Of a stretch of DNA of 38,052 bases, positions 7,989-16,343 are shown one piece after another. This DNA is from Aneurinibacillus danicus. GTDB taxonomy: Bacteria; Bacillota; Bacilli; Aneurinibacillales; Aneurinibacillaceae. Position numbers and translations under genes: made by a program. The stretch is taken from assembly GCF_007991215.1 (NCBI RefSeq), contig NZ_BJXX01000081.1, positions 1 through 38,052 of the forward strand, in the 5' to 3' direction. The notes under the pieces are model-generated. The model saw only the letters and a list, made by a program, of their open reading frames with translations, ran no database searches and was not told the origin of the DNA. Every line of letters starts with the position of its first letter. Positions within the stretch are counted from its first letter, which is position 1.

Positions 7989-8687
7989 CTATGATGAAAA
8001 ATTTGCATCTTCTTGCAAAATGTCAACGAGACGCTTTAATGCCCCTTCTATTTCCTGTGCACATGCTTCATATTCCGAAAGACTTCCGCCGAACGGATCG
8101 GCTACATCATAGTTCGGAGTCTGGCTTTCCAGGATGGCGATTTGATTTCGCTCTTCTACGGTCGCCTGCATAATGCGCTCTTTCCAATCATCGAGCTTCT
8201 CGCGCACCTGTTCGAGCCTGCTGTACAGCTCCTGATACTCGTCTTCCAACTTTTGAATTTCTTCGCGATGTTCTTCCATGAACTTTTCCTGCTTCTGTTC
8301 TAACCGTTCATACAGCCGATTCAATTCCGCAAGACGCTCCTGGGCTTCTTCCGACGTGTCTGTATATTCTTTCAGCGTATACACTTTCTCCCGGAATTCA
8401 GGGAACTGCTGCAGGAGCGTATTTCTGTGGGACTCGGTCATTGTCATAACAAGATCGGCCCACTCCATCAACTCGGCCGTTACCGCCTGTGAAGAGTGCT
8501 TTTCTGTAATACCCTGCCGCTCAAGAATAGTGACAGCATGCTTTGATGCAGCCGATCCTGCAGACGCAAACAATCCGGCGGATTTCGCTTCCACGTCGAT
8601 TCCACGGTCCGCCGCAATCTTTTTCAACATTTTCTCCGCCATCGGACTGCGGCATGTATTACCGGTGCAAACAAACAAAATACGCAT
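7989..8687 (-). CDS. ywlE: Protein-arginine phosphatase YwlE with coiled-coil insertion
   Basis: Low-molecular-weight phosphatase fold. The P-loop is CTGNTCR at 7-13 (nucleophile Cys7, Arg13), and the general acid is Asp197 in DPFGG. Thr11 matches the residue linked to phospho-arginine specificity in B. subtilis YwlE, which reverses McsB kinase marks. At 232 residues it is about 80 longer than usual. The extra length is one charged heptad-rich segment (about 110-190, many E, K, L, R and Q) inserted between KVYTLKEYT and YDVADPFGG, next to the general-acid loop. ATG at 8687 has AGGGGAG 6 nt upstream; an upstream in-frame start would add 19 residues but has no better ribosome site. Position in the ywl cluster is conserved. 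Confidence 0.9.
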   Translation of the reverse strand: MRILFVCTGNTCRSPMAEKMLKKIAADRGIDVEAKSAGLFASAGSAASKHAVTILERQGITEKHSSQAVTAELMEWADLVMTMTESHRNTLLQQFPEFREKVYTLKEYTDTSEEAQERLAELNRLYERLEQKQEKFMEEHREEIQKLEDEYQELYSRLEQVREKLDDWKERIMQATVEERNQIAILESQTPNYDVADPFGGSLSEYEACAQEIEGALKRLVDILQEDANFSS

Positions 8688-8794
8688 CAAGTTCTCCCCT
8701 TTCCTACTCTTCTTCATTGTCATCGGAATTGTCCGAGATTGCAAGTTTAGCCACCATATTCTACTCTATTGTGCCCTTCTTTTTCCAGTATTAG

Positions 8795-9544
8795 TTACAT
8801 CATCAGATGGAGCAGCATCATCGCTGCCAGGCTTACCAGCATACCTAATTGCGCGCTTAATGCGTGCATGGCAAGCCCCGCCGGACCAAGCTCTTTCCAG
8901 ACAAGATACGCCATAGCGCCAATCGCAAACGACATACCGAAAGTAATGGCCTGCGGAGTCGACATAAAATACAATCCACTCAACCAGGCTCCCGCCGGAA
9001 TGCTAAGACTGATAAGAAAAGCGAGCAATAGAATGGAACGCTGGCGCATACTTCCCAGCAAAAACGGAGCGGCCAGTCCAACTCCTTCGGGAATATTGTG
9101 CAGCGACATCGATAGCGCGATCATCACGCCCGCATGGTGATGCGTCTGAAATCCCGCACCGATCGCTACCCCTTCCGGCACATGATGAAACGCCAGTGCA
9201 GCCGCCATCATCCATCCGGATCCGCGCCATTCCTGCGGTGTACGCCGATGTTCCCCGCTGTGCTCTGCCCCGTGTTTTCCGTGCGCACTCATTATATGGC
9301 GGAGTATTTTCAAGAGTAAAAATCCAACCGTAATTCCAAGCAACACACCAAACCACTCTCCACCGCGAAAAGCGGCCGGCAGCAGATCAGCCAGAATAAC
9401 CAGCCCCATAATACCTGCGGACATACCAAGGTAGAACGCCATAAGTTTATGTCCCGGCATCCCAACAAACAATGTCATAAGCGCCCCCACCACCGTAGTC
9501 AATCCGGTTCCCGCACTAATCAACAGAAGTTCCGCCGCTATCAT
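8795..9544 (-). CDS. ZIP family metal transporter
   Basis: A 249-residue membrane protein with about eight hydrophobic segments. It has the two ZIP metal-site motifs HHVPEGVAIG (120-129) and HNIPEGVGLAAP (149-160). A His-rich cytoplasmic loop (HGKHGAEHSGEH, 88-99) is typical of zinc/divalent-metal ZIP proteins. It probably moves Zn, Mn or Fe into the cytoplasm; the exact ion cannot be read. ATG at 9544 has an AGGAG that overlaps the TAG stop of mntP, with only 11 nt between the genes, so translation is probably coupled. Pairing an uptake-type carrier with an exporter is notable. Confidence 0.9.
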   Translation of the reverse strand: MIAAELLLISAGTGLTTVVGALMTLFVGMPGHKLMAFYLGMSAGIMGLVILADLLPAAFRGGEWFGVLLGITVGFLLLKILRHIMSAHGKHGAEHSGEHRRTPQEWRGSGWMMAAALAFHHVPEGVAIGAGFQTHHHAGVMIALSMSLHNIPEGVGLAAPFLLGSMRQRSILLLAFLISLSIPAGAWLSGLYFMSTPQAITFGMSFAIGAMAYLVWKELGPAGLAMHALSAQLGMLVSLAAMMLLHLMM

Positions 9545-9555
9545 CGGTCAGGCTC

Positions 9556-10125
9556 CTACAGCAAAAATTTAATCCCGAAACCGAGCAGAATGACGGCCCC
9601 GAAAATTTCGCTATATTCCCCAAACCAGCTTCCGACCCTTCTACCCAGCAGAAGGCCTGCCGCCGCCAGCACCATCCCCATTAAGCCAAAGATGGATACC
9701 GCCAGCATAACGTTAACACGGAAAAGTCCGAACGAGAAACCGACCGAGAGCGCGTCCAGACTTACACTAAAACTAAATAACAAAAGCCCCCAGAACGTTG
9801 TTTTCAACAGAGGGCTTCTCTCTTTGCCGCCAAAAAAAGCATTCCACAGCATATGCAGCCCCAGTGCGACAAGAATCATCCCTCCGATGTATGCGGCGAC
9901 ATGGCCCACATATGAAGTAAGAAACAGCCCGAGGCCAATGCCAATCAACGGCATAACAATATGAAAAATACCAATAGTCAAACTCACTTTTAAAATGGTC
10001 AGCAACCGGATGCCGCTCATCCCCATGCCAATGCCAAGCGAAAAAGCATCCATGCCGAGGGCCGTCCCGATCATCAGCAACGTAATGAGTTCCCCCCACT
10101 GCAACGCCTCCCATTCTATGCCCAC
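9556..10125 (-). CDS. mntP: Manganese efflux pump MntP (YwlD)
   Basis: A membrane protein of about 189 residues with six hydrophobic segments in two repeats, each carrying the acidic motif of the MntP/DUF204 family: GMDAFSLGIG near the N-terminus and SLDALSVGFS in the second half. It exports Mn2+. The start is taken as GTG at 10125, because AGGAGG is 7 nt upstream; the ATG at 10131 lies only 1 nt after that sequence. In B. subtilis ywlD occupies the same place between ywlC and ywlE. The ZIP gene follows by 11 nt. Confidence 0.9.
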   Translation of the reverse strand: MGIEWEALQWGELITLLMIGTALGMDAFSLGIGMGMSGIRLLTILKVSLTIGIFHIVMPLIGIGLGLFLTSYVGHVAAYIGGMILVALGLHMLWNAFFGGKERSPLLKTTFWGLLLFSFSVSLDALSVGFSFGLFRVNVMLAVSIFGLMGMVLAAAGLLLGRRVGSWFGEYSEIFGAVILLGFGIKFLL

Positions 10126-10131
10126 ATCCAT

Positions 10132-10346
10132 TCCTCCTGTCTATGTGCATTTACACTTGATAAATCGACATTCGTTCGCGGAGTGAGGGAAGAGGCAGGG
10201 GAAAAAGAAGTTGAAAAGATGAAAAAAGAGACGCTTCCCTTTTTTTCATGCAAGGCAAATCTAACCCCCATACCACCAAACAAATGTCGAAACATCAAAG
10301 TTTGTCTATATAGACAAGATATGCACAATCGTACAGGATATGCGGA
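10132..10346. promoter_or_regulatory. Intergenic region upstream of mntP with operator-like sites
   Basis: This 215-nt gap contains a perfect 16-nt palindrome TTGTCTATATAGACAA at 10302-10317. On the minus strand there is an ATTTGCCTT sequence (10252-10260) that equals one half of the MntR operator. At 10221-10247 an A/T-rich imperfect stem-loop with a T-tract could act as a weak terminator for ywlC. I found no good -35/-10 pair and no yybP-ykoY riboswitch. Confidence 0.4.
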
Positions 10347-11405
10347 TTAGAGATAGCGATTGCCTGCAGCTTTCGCAAGCCGATTCATGATAGCTGCACC
10401 AACGCCGCTCTCCGGAAACGTCTCAGCGAAAATTACATCTACGCCTGCCTGGTCAAACTGCCGCAGTACATCATAAAGACGACGGGCTACGCTAATCAAA
10501 TCGCTTCGCTCTCCGCAGGGGACCACTGTATACCCTCCGTCATAGCTATGAACGGATTCTTCGGTTGCCAGAATGCCGACTTTCTTTCCTTCATCGGCTG
10601 CAGCGCGCGCGAGTTCGCGGACGCGCTGTGTCATCTGGGCCGGATTCTCGCCACGGACCAGCCACATCTCTCCTTTCGGCGCATAGTGCCGATACTTCAT
10701 CCCCGGTGATTTCGGCGCTGCCTCCTCGCCCAGAATGCCTGGATCGATTGCTACTTCTCCCGTGATCTCGACGATTTGCTCCGCCGTGACACCGCCCGGA
10801 CGAAGGATCATGGGCACGTCTCCCGTAATATCCACAACCGTAGACTCTACGCCGATGCCGGTCGGACCGCCATCCAACACTCCGTCAATCCGTCCGTCCA
10901 AATCTTCGAGTACATGCTGCGCGGTCGTCGGACTAGGGCGTCCGGAGAGATTGGCGCTTGGTGCGGCAATCGGAAGCTGTGCCGCTCGAATCAATGCCAG
11001 AGCCAGCGGATGGTCCGGCATACGGATCGCCACTGTATCCAGACCGGCGGACGCGCGCATCGCCACACCCGGTTTTTTCGGAAATACAATGGTCAGCGGT
11101 CCCGGCCAGAATGCCTCCATAAGCGCTTCGGCCATTAACGGTATTTCGGCCACCAATTCATTCAATTGAACCCGGTCGGCAATGTGGAGAATCAGTGGAT
11201 TATCACTCGGCCGGCCTTTCGCGGTATAGATTTTTTCCACTGTTTCATCCACAAGTCCGTTACCGCCAAGCCCGTATACCGTTTCTGTCGGAAACGCGAT
11301 CAGCCCATTATTTCTTACTATTGCTGCGGCTTCATGGACCTGTGGATAATCTTCCAGGCCATCCACAATCTTATCCACATTCCAGTACTTTGTTCTCTGA
11401 TTCAT
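10347..11405 (-). CDS. ywlC: L-threonylcarbamoyladenylate synthase (YwlC, Sua5 type)
   Basis: Makes threonylcarbamoyl-AMP from threonine, bicarbonate and ATP for the t6A modification of ANN-decoding tRNAs. The 352-residue protein has the catalytic YrdC domain (about 20-215; AFPTETVYGLG at 37-47, KGRPSDNPL at 63-71, PSANLSGRPSPT) plus the C-terminal Sua5 domain, so it is the long two-domain form. ATG at 11405 has GAGGG 7 nt upstream. A promoter (11445-11473) and DnaA boxes lie at its 5' end. The gene is in the same place as in B. subtilis. Also called tsaC2. Confidence 0.95.
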   Translation of the reverse strand: MNQRTKYWNVDKIVDGLEDYPQVHEAAAIVRNNGLIAFPTETVYGLGGNGLVDETVEKIYTAKGRPSDNPLILHIADRVQLNELVAEIPLMAEALMEAFWPGPLTIVFPKKPGVAMRASAGLDTVAIRMPDHPLALALIRAAQLPIAAPSANLSGRPSPTTAQHVLEDLDGRIDGVLDGGPTGIGVESTVVDITGDVPMILRPGGVTAEQIVEITGEVAIDPGILGEEAAPKSPGMKYRHYAPKGEMWLVRGENPAQMTQRVRELARAAADEGKKVGILATEESVHSYDGGYTVVPCGERSDLISVARRLYDVLRQFDQAGVDVIFAETFPESGVGAAIMNRLAKAAGNRYL

Positions 11406-11513
11406 TGAAAAACCCTCAGTTCTACTAAATTGTGCTCTTTTTTAGTTATACCTGCTCCCTCTTTCCTTTGCAATAAACAACATATCCACAAGTTGTGTAT
11501 ATCTTGTGGATAA
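11341..11513. promoter_or_regulatory. DnaA-box cluster at the 5' end of ywlC
   Basis: Three exact TTATCCACA boxes lie at 11341-11349 (minus), 11371-11379 (plus) and 11505-11513 (minus). Near matches are ATATCCACA at 11482-11490 and CATCCACA at 11360-11367. The pair at 11482-11513 forms an inverted repeat just upstream of the ywlC -35 element. From memory, the B. subtilis ywlC-ywlB interval is one of the known chromosomal DnaA-box clusters. Confidence 0.75.
11445..11473 (-). promoter_or_regulatory. Sigma-A promoter of ywlC
   Basis: TTGCAA-N17-TATAAC on the minus strand, about 40 nt upstream of the ywlC start. The nearest DnaA-box pair ends 9 nt upstream of the -35, so bound DnaA could affect this promoter. 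Confidence 0.65.
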
Positions 11514-11514
11514 C

Positions 11515-12885
11515 TTACTGGATGAGTTGTGTATGACGCTGCTTTTTCCAGAAAAATTGATAATATCCGAATTGCAAAAGAAGGTTAACCGTAAATGCAA
11601 TCGGATAGGCGATCCAGATGCCCACAATTCCGATTTGATGGGACAGTATATAAGCAACCGGCACTTCCACTCCCCATATAGAGGCGATGGATAAGGCGGT
11701 CGGCCAGAATACAGTACCGCTTGAACGCATAATCCCGGACATAACGCTCGCATGGCCAAAAATCAGGTAGCTCCATAATGTAATGCGCAGCAGTTCATGT
11801 GCCAATTCCATGGTCTGCGCTTCTGTGATGAACAAAGAAAGAATGACGCCGGCAAACGTATACGTAAGGACTATTAATAGACCTCCGATGATATAGTTCA
11901 ATACAATTCCTGCCTGGATTACTTTCTTCAACCGCTCAAACACTCCTGCACCAATCGCCTGGGCGCCGAAGATGGACACTGCCATCCCCAGACTCATTGC
12001 AGGCATCATCACATAGCTGGCCACCTGATTTACCGCACCGTAAGCCGCGGTCGCCAGTGAGCCAAAGCGATTGACGAAAGAAATGACGGCAATGGTCGCC
12101 AGTGAAATGAGTACCATCTGCACGCTCGTTGGAATCCCAATTTTAATCAGCAGTTTAAAAATCGCGCCATCAATTTTCAAATGGCGCAGTGCCTCCCGAT
12201 TAAAGCGCAGCGGATGATTGGCCTGACGCAAATAAATAAGGAAAATCACAAACGTAACCAGCGAACCAATAACGTTAGCCCAGGCCGCCCCGTTAATCCG
12301 AAGTTCCGGAAAACCAAATAACCCGAGAACCAACACCGGTGTTAGCGCGACAGTCAATGCCGTGCTGATGATCAAGAAATAAAATGGCGTTTTCGAATCG
12401 CCCGTACCGCGAATAAATGTCGTATAGCTGATATACAGGAACAGAATCGGAATTGCATAGAAGAAAATACGCGCATAGGCCGCCGAATCTTCCAGAATAT
12501 TGGCCGGTGTACCAATCATGCCTAGTATATCTTCCGCAAATAATACGCCGATGACCGCCAGCAGGCTTCCTAACAAAAACGTCGTTGTCAGCGTCGTCCC
12601 CATCACCGCTCTGACCCGTTCATAGTTCTGCGCTCCGTACGCCTGCCCGATCAGTACAGAGCTTGCACTTCCAAGTCCGATAACGAACGAGACAAGGAAG
12701 AAAAACATCGGAAAGAATGCAGACACTGCCGCAAGCGCATTCACTCCGATGAATCGTCCCAGCATAATACTGCTGACGGTGCCGCTGATCGATTGCAGCG
12801 CATTACTCAACATAAGCGGAATTAAAAAAATAAGCAGCCCTTTCCACACCGTCTTGTCGTTATCTGTACTATCATTGACTTCCAT
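11515..12885 (-). CDS. MATE family efflux transporter
   Basis: A 456-residue membrane protein with about 12 hydrophobic segments arranged as two six-helix halves. It is similar to MatE/NorM-type Na+ or H+ coupled multidrug exporters. Typical segments are LMLGRFIG-like helix 1-2, GLGSASSVLIGQAYGA and FIRGTGDSKTPF in the first half, and SLGMAVSIFGAQAIGAG in the second. The substrate cannot be told. The start is ATG at 12885, with GGAGAGG 8 nt upstream; an in-frame GTG at 12921 would add 12 residues but overlaps the spoIIR terminator region. It is flanked by spoIIR and ywlC, and I see no strong promoter of its own. Confidence 0.92.
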   Translation of the reverse strand: MEVNDSTDNDKTVWKGLLIFLIPLMLSNALQSISGTVSSIMLGRFIGVNALAAVSAFFPMFFFLVSFVIGLGSASSVLIGQAYGAQNYERVRAVMGTTLTTTFLLGSLLAVIGVLFAEDILGMIGTPANILEDSAAYARIFFYAIPILFLYISYTTFIRGTGDSKTPFYFLIISTALTVALTPVLVLGLFGFPELRINGAAWANVIGSLVTFVIFLIYLRQANHPLRFNREALRHLKIDGAIFKLLIKIGIPTSVQMVLISLATIAVISFVNRFGSLATAAYGAVNQVASYVMMPAMSLGMAVSIFGAQAIGAGVFERLKKVIQAGIVLNYIIGGLLIVLTYTFAGVILSLFITEAQTMELAHELLRITLWSYLIFGHASVMSGIMRSSGTVFWPTALSIASIWGVEVPVAYILSHQIGIVGIWIAYPIAFTVNLLLQFGYYQFFWKKQRHTQLIQ

Positions 12886-12922
12886 TTTTCTATCCTCTCC
12901 TTCTTTCCTCACGATTTTCACG

Positions 12923-12960
12923 AAAAAAAGGAAGAAACCCTGCCACTTCGACAGAGTTTC
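12923..12960 (-). terminator. Intrinsic terminator after spoIIR
   Basis: A stem GAAACCCTG / CAGAGTTTC (12934-12942 / 12952-12960, one mismatch) is followed on the minus strand by seven T residues (12923-12929). It begins a few bases after the spoIIR stop. Confidence 0.8.
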
Positions 12961-12964
12961 CTTA

Positions 12965-13555
12965 CTATGTGAATAATTTATGGAACAATTCTACCAAAAA
13001 GAACCGCACTTGAATTTGATTTCCGTCTTTCTTCTGCCGATCTGCATCAGCCTGCTTTTGTTGCGCATCTCCATTGGTAATATCCACAAAACAGAGCGGT
13101 GGAAACAGCACGCACCACCAATTCTTTCCTTCCGCGTTACCAATGGTAATCCGAACAGCTTCGTACTGTCCGGCCGGAAACACCTGTGTTCCGTACATTT
13201 TCGTCGGGAAATCGGTTGGCGCAAGCTCCACGCGCGAAGCATAGGAGAAACCCTTCTCCTTAATCGTCTCATCTACAATCCTCTGCAGCTCCGGCAGATG
13301 GTTGCTGATGACTATTCGAGCATCATCGAAGCTCTCCGCCCCCCCGGCCCATCCTTTCACCGATTCAATTACACGGTCGCGCACCTGGCGCTTCAACTGC
13401 TGATCTTCCGGGGTATCGCTATTGGCGAGAATCCGCAAACGAATCGACTGCTCAGGCACCATATTGTCAGCAAAGACAGCCAGCGCTTCTTTCTGGCTTT
13501 CCCAGCTCATTAGTAAAAGAAATAAAGCAAAAAAGAGCAGATAATATTTTTTCAT
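12965..13555 (-). CDS. spoIIR: Stage II sporulation protein R
   Basis: Forespore-secreted signal that triggers SpoIIGA to process pro-sigma-E in the mother cell. The 196-residue protein has an N-terminal signal/anchor segment (about 1-28), then the conserved core: RLRILANSDTPEDQ, KRQVRDRVIE and, near the end, the Trp-rich NWWCVLFPPLCF segment and VRFFLVELF. It sits just after prmC as in B. subtilis. A candidate forespore promoter (13587-13616) precedes it, and a terminator follows. Confidence 0.95.
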   Translation of the reverse strand: MKKYYLLFFALFLLLMSWESQKEALAVFADNMVPEQSIRLRILANSDTPEDQQLKRQVRDRVIESVKGWAGGAESFDDARIVISNHLPELQRIVDETIKEKGFSYASRVELAPTDFPTKMYGTQVFPAGQYEAVRITIGNAEGKNWWCVLFPPLCFVDITNGDAQQKQADADRQKKDGNQIQVRFFLVELFHKLFT

Positions 13556-13586
13556 GTCCCTTATCCCCTTTCCTCTCCCTGTTCAT

Positions 13587-13616
13587 CAGTATGGACAGCA
13601 AAAAGAGAGGATAAAC
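13587..13616 (-). promoter_or_regulatory. Possible sigma-F/G promoter of spoIIR
   Basis: GTTTA-N18-CATACTG on the minus strand, 32 nt upstream of the ATG. It resembles forespore promoters (GYATA-N17/18-CATnnTA) with mismatches. B. subtilis spoIIR is sigma-F controlled, which makes it plausible. Confidence 0.35.
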
Positions 13617-13657
13617 CTGCTATTTTTAGAGAATAAGAGATTTAGAGATACCGCTCT

Positions 13658-14536
13658 TCAACTTCGAACAGCTATGACATGGCGACCGATATCGGCCAAA
13701 TCGTGCACAATGTATACTTCCGGGAAAAGACCGGTATCTTCCAGCCAGCTGCGGACGGTCTCCGCCTGATGAATACCGACTTCCCAGCCAAGCAGCGCAC
13801 GCTCTGCCAGCACCTGCGACAAATCTTTCGTCATCCGGCGGTAAAAGTCCAGTCCGTCCTCTCCACCGTCCAGGGCGCGAAGCGGTTCATGGTCTTTTAC
13901 CTGCGTATCCAGCTGTGTAACATCAAACGATGGAATATACGGCGGATTGGACACAAGAACATCCACCCTGCGTTGGTCACGAAGCAGCGGTTCCAATAAA
14001 TCTCCCCTGACAAATGAGATTTTATCTGCTGTATGATGCCGTACCGCGTTACGATGAGCCACATCCAGAGACTCCTGCGCAATATCGGTAGCGATCAGCT
14101 TCCAATTCTCACCGCCAAAAGCGGCCAGCGTTACCGCAATCGCACCGCTTCCCGTACCGATGTCCGCCGCAAGAAGAGCGGCGTCTTCCGGCCAAAGCTC
14201 CTTCACCCGCTTCAAAACCTCCTCCACAAGCAGCTCGGTTTCCGGCCGTGGAATCAAAACGGAAGGATTCACCTCAAAAGCGAGTCCATAAAACTCCTGG
14301 GTGCCGACGATATACTGCATCGGCTCTCCGGCTGCGCGCCGCCGGACAACCTCGTCAATTCTCGTCCATTCTTCCTCCGTCAATGTGTGGGACATCCCCG
14401 AGATAAACCGGATGCGATCCCAGCCCAACGCGTGGCGAATAGCGTACTCCGCCAGAAATGCCGCATCATCGATCCCTTTTTCGCGTAAAAAACGAGAAGC
14501 CTTCTGCATAGCTTCCCGTACCGCCATTTTATTCAT
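13658..14536 (-). CDS. prmC: Release factor glutamine methyltransferase
   Basis: SAM-dependent methyltransferase that N5-methylates the Gln of the GGQ motif in RF1 and RF2. The 292-residue protein has an N-terminal helical domain, IPRPETELL (95-103), the SAM motif DIGTGSG (125-131) and the catalytic NPPY (197-200). The start is ambiguous: ATG at 14536 has AAGGTG about 9 nt upstream and follows the prfA stop by 4 nt, while an ATG at 14557 would overlap prfA. prfA-prmC pairing matches substrate and enzyme and is conserved widely. Confidence 0.95.
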   Translation of the reverse strand: MNKMAVREAMQKASRFLREKGIDDAAFLAEYAIRHALGWDRIRFISGMSHTLTEEEWTRIDEVVRRRAAGEPMQYIVGTQEFYGLAFEVNPSVLIPRPETELLVEEVLKRVKELWPEDAALLAADIGTGSGAIAVTLAAFGGENWKLIATDIAQESLDVAHRNAVRHHTADKISFVRGDLLEPLLRDQRRVDVLVSNPPYIPSFDVTQLDTQVKDHEPLRALDGGEDGLDFYRRMTKDLSQVLAERALLGWEVGIHQAETVRSWLEDTGLFPEVYIVHDLADIGRHVIAVRS

Positions 14537-14540
14537 CCGC

Positions 14541-15614
14541 TTACGCACCTTCAGCATTGCGCATTAATTCCGCCTGCTCATGCAGTACAAGCGCATTGAT
14601 GATTTCGTCCAACTCCCCGTTCAATACCTGGTCGAGCTTGTGCAGTGTCAGACCGATTCGATGGTCAGTAACACGGCTCTGCGGGAAATTGTACGTCCGG
14701 ATGCGTTCGCTCCGATCGCCCGTACCCACTGCGGAGCGGCGGGCATCGGCGTATTCCGCATGCGCTTCCTGCTGGTACTTGTCTAACAGACGGGCACGCA
14801 GTACACGCATCGCCTTGTCTTTATTTTTGTGCTGGGACTTCTCGTCCTGGCAGGTTACTACGATACCGGTCGGCACGTGGGTTAGACGCACGGCTGATTT
14901 GGTCGTGTTCACGCTCTGTCCGCCGGCGCCGCTGGAGCAGAACAGATCGACGCGGATATCATTCTCATTGACTTCTACTTCCACTTCTTCCGCTTCCGGA
15001 AGCACGGCCACTGTTGCCGTCGACGTATGGATGCGTCCGCCGGATTCCGTGGACGGAACACGCTGCACGCGGTGCGCGCCACTCTCGAACTTCAAGCGAC
15101 TGTATGCGCCTTTACCGTTCACAGAGAAAATAATCTCTTTATAGCCGCCGATATCAGTCGGAGCCGCTTCGAGGACTTCTACCTTAAACTTATGCTTAGC
15201 CGCATAACGGGTGTACATCTCAAATAAGTCGGATGCAAACAGAGCTGCTTCATCACCGCCGGCCGCACCCCGGATTTCAATGATAACGTTCTTGTCGTCG
15301 TTCGGGTCTTTCGGCAGCAGTAGGATGCGGATGCGCTCTTCCAGTTCTTCCTTCTTATCTTCCAGCTCGCCAATTTCCATCTTGACCATCTCACGCATTT
15401 CATCGTCGAGCTTCTCTTCCAACATGTCTTTAGCATCTTGCAACTGCTGGGTCGTTTTTTTATATTCACGATACGCCTGTACCGTCTCTTCAATATCCGA
15501 TTGTTCCTTGGAATATTCACGCAGCTTTTGCGGATCATTCATGACCTGTGGGTCGCACAGAAGCTGCGTTAATCGCTCATACCGCTCAACAACCGATTCC
15601 AATCGCTGTAGCAC
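14541..15614 (-). CDS. prfA: Peptide chain release factor 1
   Basis: Recognises UAA and UAG stop codons and triggers peptide release on the ribosome. The 357-residue protein has the GGQ motif at 231-233 and a PxT-type stop-codon motif (PST, 187-189), which marks RF1 rather than RF2 (SPF). The N-terminal third is a charged helical domain. The start is GTG at 15614 with AGGTGA 6 nt upstream. A very good sigma-A promoter lies at 15657-15685. This prfA is the release factor, not the Listeria regulator of that name. Confidence 0.98.
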   Translation of the reverse strand: MLQRLESVVERYERLTQLLCDPQVMNDPQKLREYSKEQSDIEETVQAYREYKKTTQQLQDAKDMLEEKLDDEMREMVKMEIGELEDKKEELEERIRILLLPKDPNDDKNVIIEIRGAAGGDEAALFASDLFEMYTRYAAKHKFKVEVLEAAPTDIGGYKEIIFSVNGKGAYSRLKFESGAHRVQRVPSTESGGRIHTSTATVAVLPEAEEVEVEVNENDIRVDLFCSSGAGGQSVNTTKSAVRLTHVPTGIVVTCQDEKSQHKNKDKAMRVLRARLLDKYQQEAHAEYADARRSAVGTGDRSERIRTYNFPQSRVTDHRIGLTLHKLDQVLNGELDEIINALVLHEQAELMRNAEGA

Positions 15615-15656
15615 GGTTCTTCACCTCATTTTAAAATTCCATAGCATAACAGTATA

Positions 15657-15685
15657 ATTATATAGGACTGCTTAAGATAAGTCAA
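15657..15685 (-). promoter_or_regulatory. Sigma-A promoter of the prfA-prmC operon
   Basis: TTGACT-N17-TATAAT on the minus strand, about 43 nt upstream of the prfA start and directly after the terminator of the preceding lipoprotein gene. Confidence 0.85.
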
Positions 15686-15690
15686 AATAA

Positions 15691-15740
15691 GAGAAAAGAG
15701 CAATACCCAAGCTTTTATATTGCAGGCATCGCTCTTCTCT
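15691..15740 (-). terminator. Hairpin terminator after the YhcN/YlaJ gene
   Basis: An imperfect inverted repeat (GAGAAAAGAGCAAT at 15691-15704 with ATCGCTCTTCTCT at 15728-15740) follows the lipoprotein stop by 14 nt. It is followed by TTATTTTG on the minus strand. The stem is long, but the T-tract is interrupted. Confidence 0.6.
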
Positions 15741-15754
15741 TCATCTGTTTTTCC

Positions 15755-16282
15755 TTATTTTATTCTACCATCCAAATCATTCATATGAACGCGGTAGTTA
15801 TTAATTGGCGTGCCGCTGCGGATACCGTCGCCGATATCCTGAATGCGGTTGAAGATGCCTGTATCAGAGCTGACGCGCACATCGTAGCGCGGCATCTTCT
15901 GTTGAACACGCTGCCGTACTTTCTCCCGAATATCAGCCGCTTCCTGAGGGCTACGCACCGTATCGGCCAGCGTTAGGCCAACATAGGCACGTGCTCCGTT
16001 AATGACAACGCTGGCGCGTTTGACCTTCGGTACCTGCACCGCCACATTGGCCATGCTGTCCGCTTCCGCCTGAATGTCCCGCACGTCGTTGCGTCCGGTT
16101 ACGATATTCGGATTCAAATCGCTTCCCACCAGCACCCGGGTCGTGCGTTCCGGAGTAGTGCGATTATATTCGTTTACTTGAACGCCCTGCCGCTGCGGTG
16201 CCGCACCCTGGTTGTTCGGATTACAGCCAGCGGCCAGCAGCAGGACGACGCTAATCAGTGCCATGCTTACGCTTTTTCTCAT
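15755..16282 (-). CDS. YhcN/YlaJ family sporulation lipoprotein
   Basis: A 175-residue lipoprotein. The signal peptide ends in the lipobox LAAGC, with lipidated Cys20, followed by an N/Q/P-rich linker. The rest (TRVLVGSDLNPNIV, KRASVVINGARAYVGLTL, IREKVRQRVQQKMP, RVSSDTGIFNRI) matches the YhcN/YlaJ family of spore-membrane lipoproteins. The role is poorly defined, with links to germination or spore outgrowth in the family. ATG at 16282 is preferred because AGGAGGTG lies upstream of it and is contained within the alternative 16303 start. It lies between tdk and prfA. Confidence 0.85.
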   Translation of the reverse strand: MRKSVSMALISVVLLLAAGCNPNNQGAAPQRQGVQVNEYNRTTPERTTRVLVGSDLNPNIVTGRNDVRDIQAEADSMANVAVQVPKVKRASVVINGARAYVGLTLADTVRSPQEAADIREKVRQRVQQKMPRYDVRVSSDTGIFNRIQDIGDGIRSGTPINNYRVHMNDLDGRIK

Positions 16283-16343
16283 AAATAAAGCCCACCTCCT
16301 CATGTATAGTGTGTACTAAGAGGAGGCAGGCTTATGCGCCGGA

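Noticed and set aside
12886-12921. GTG start for the MATE gene at 12921
   Set aside because: Overlaps the spoIIR terminator zone and has no ribosome site, whereas the ATG at 12885 has a strong one.
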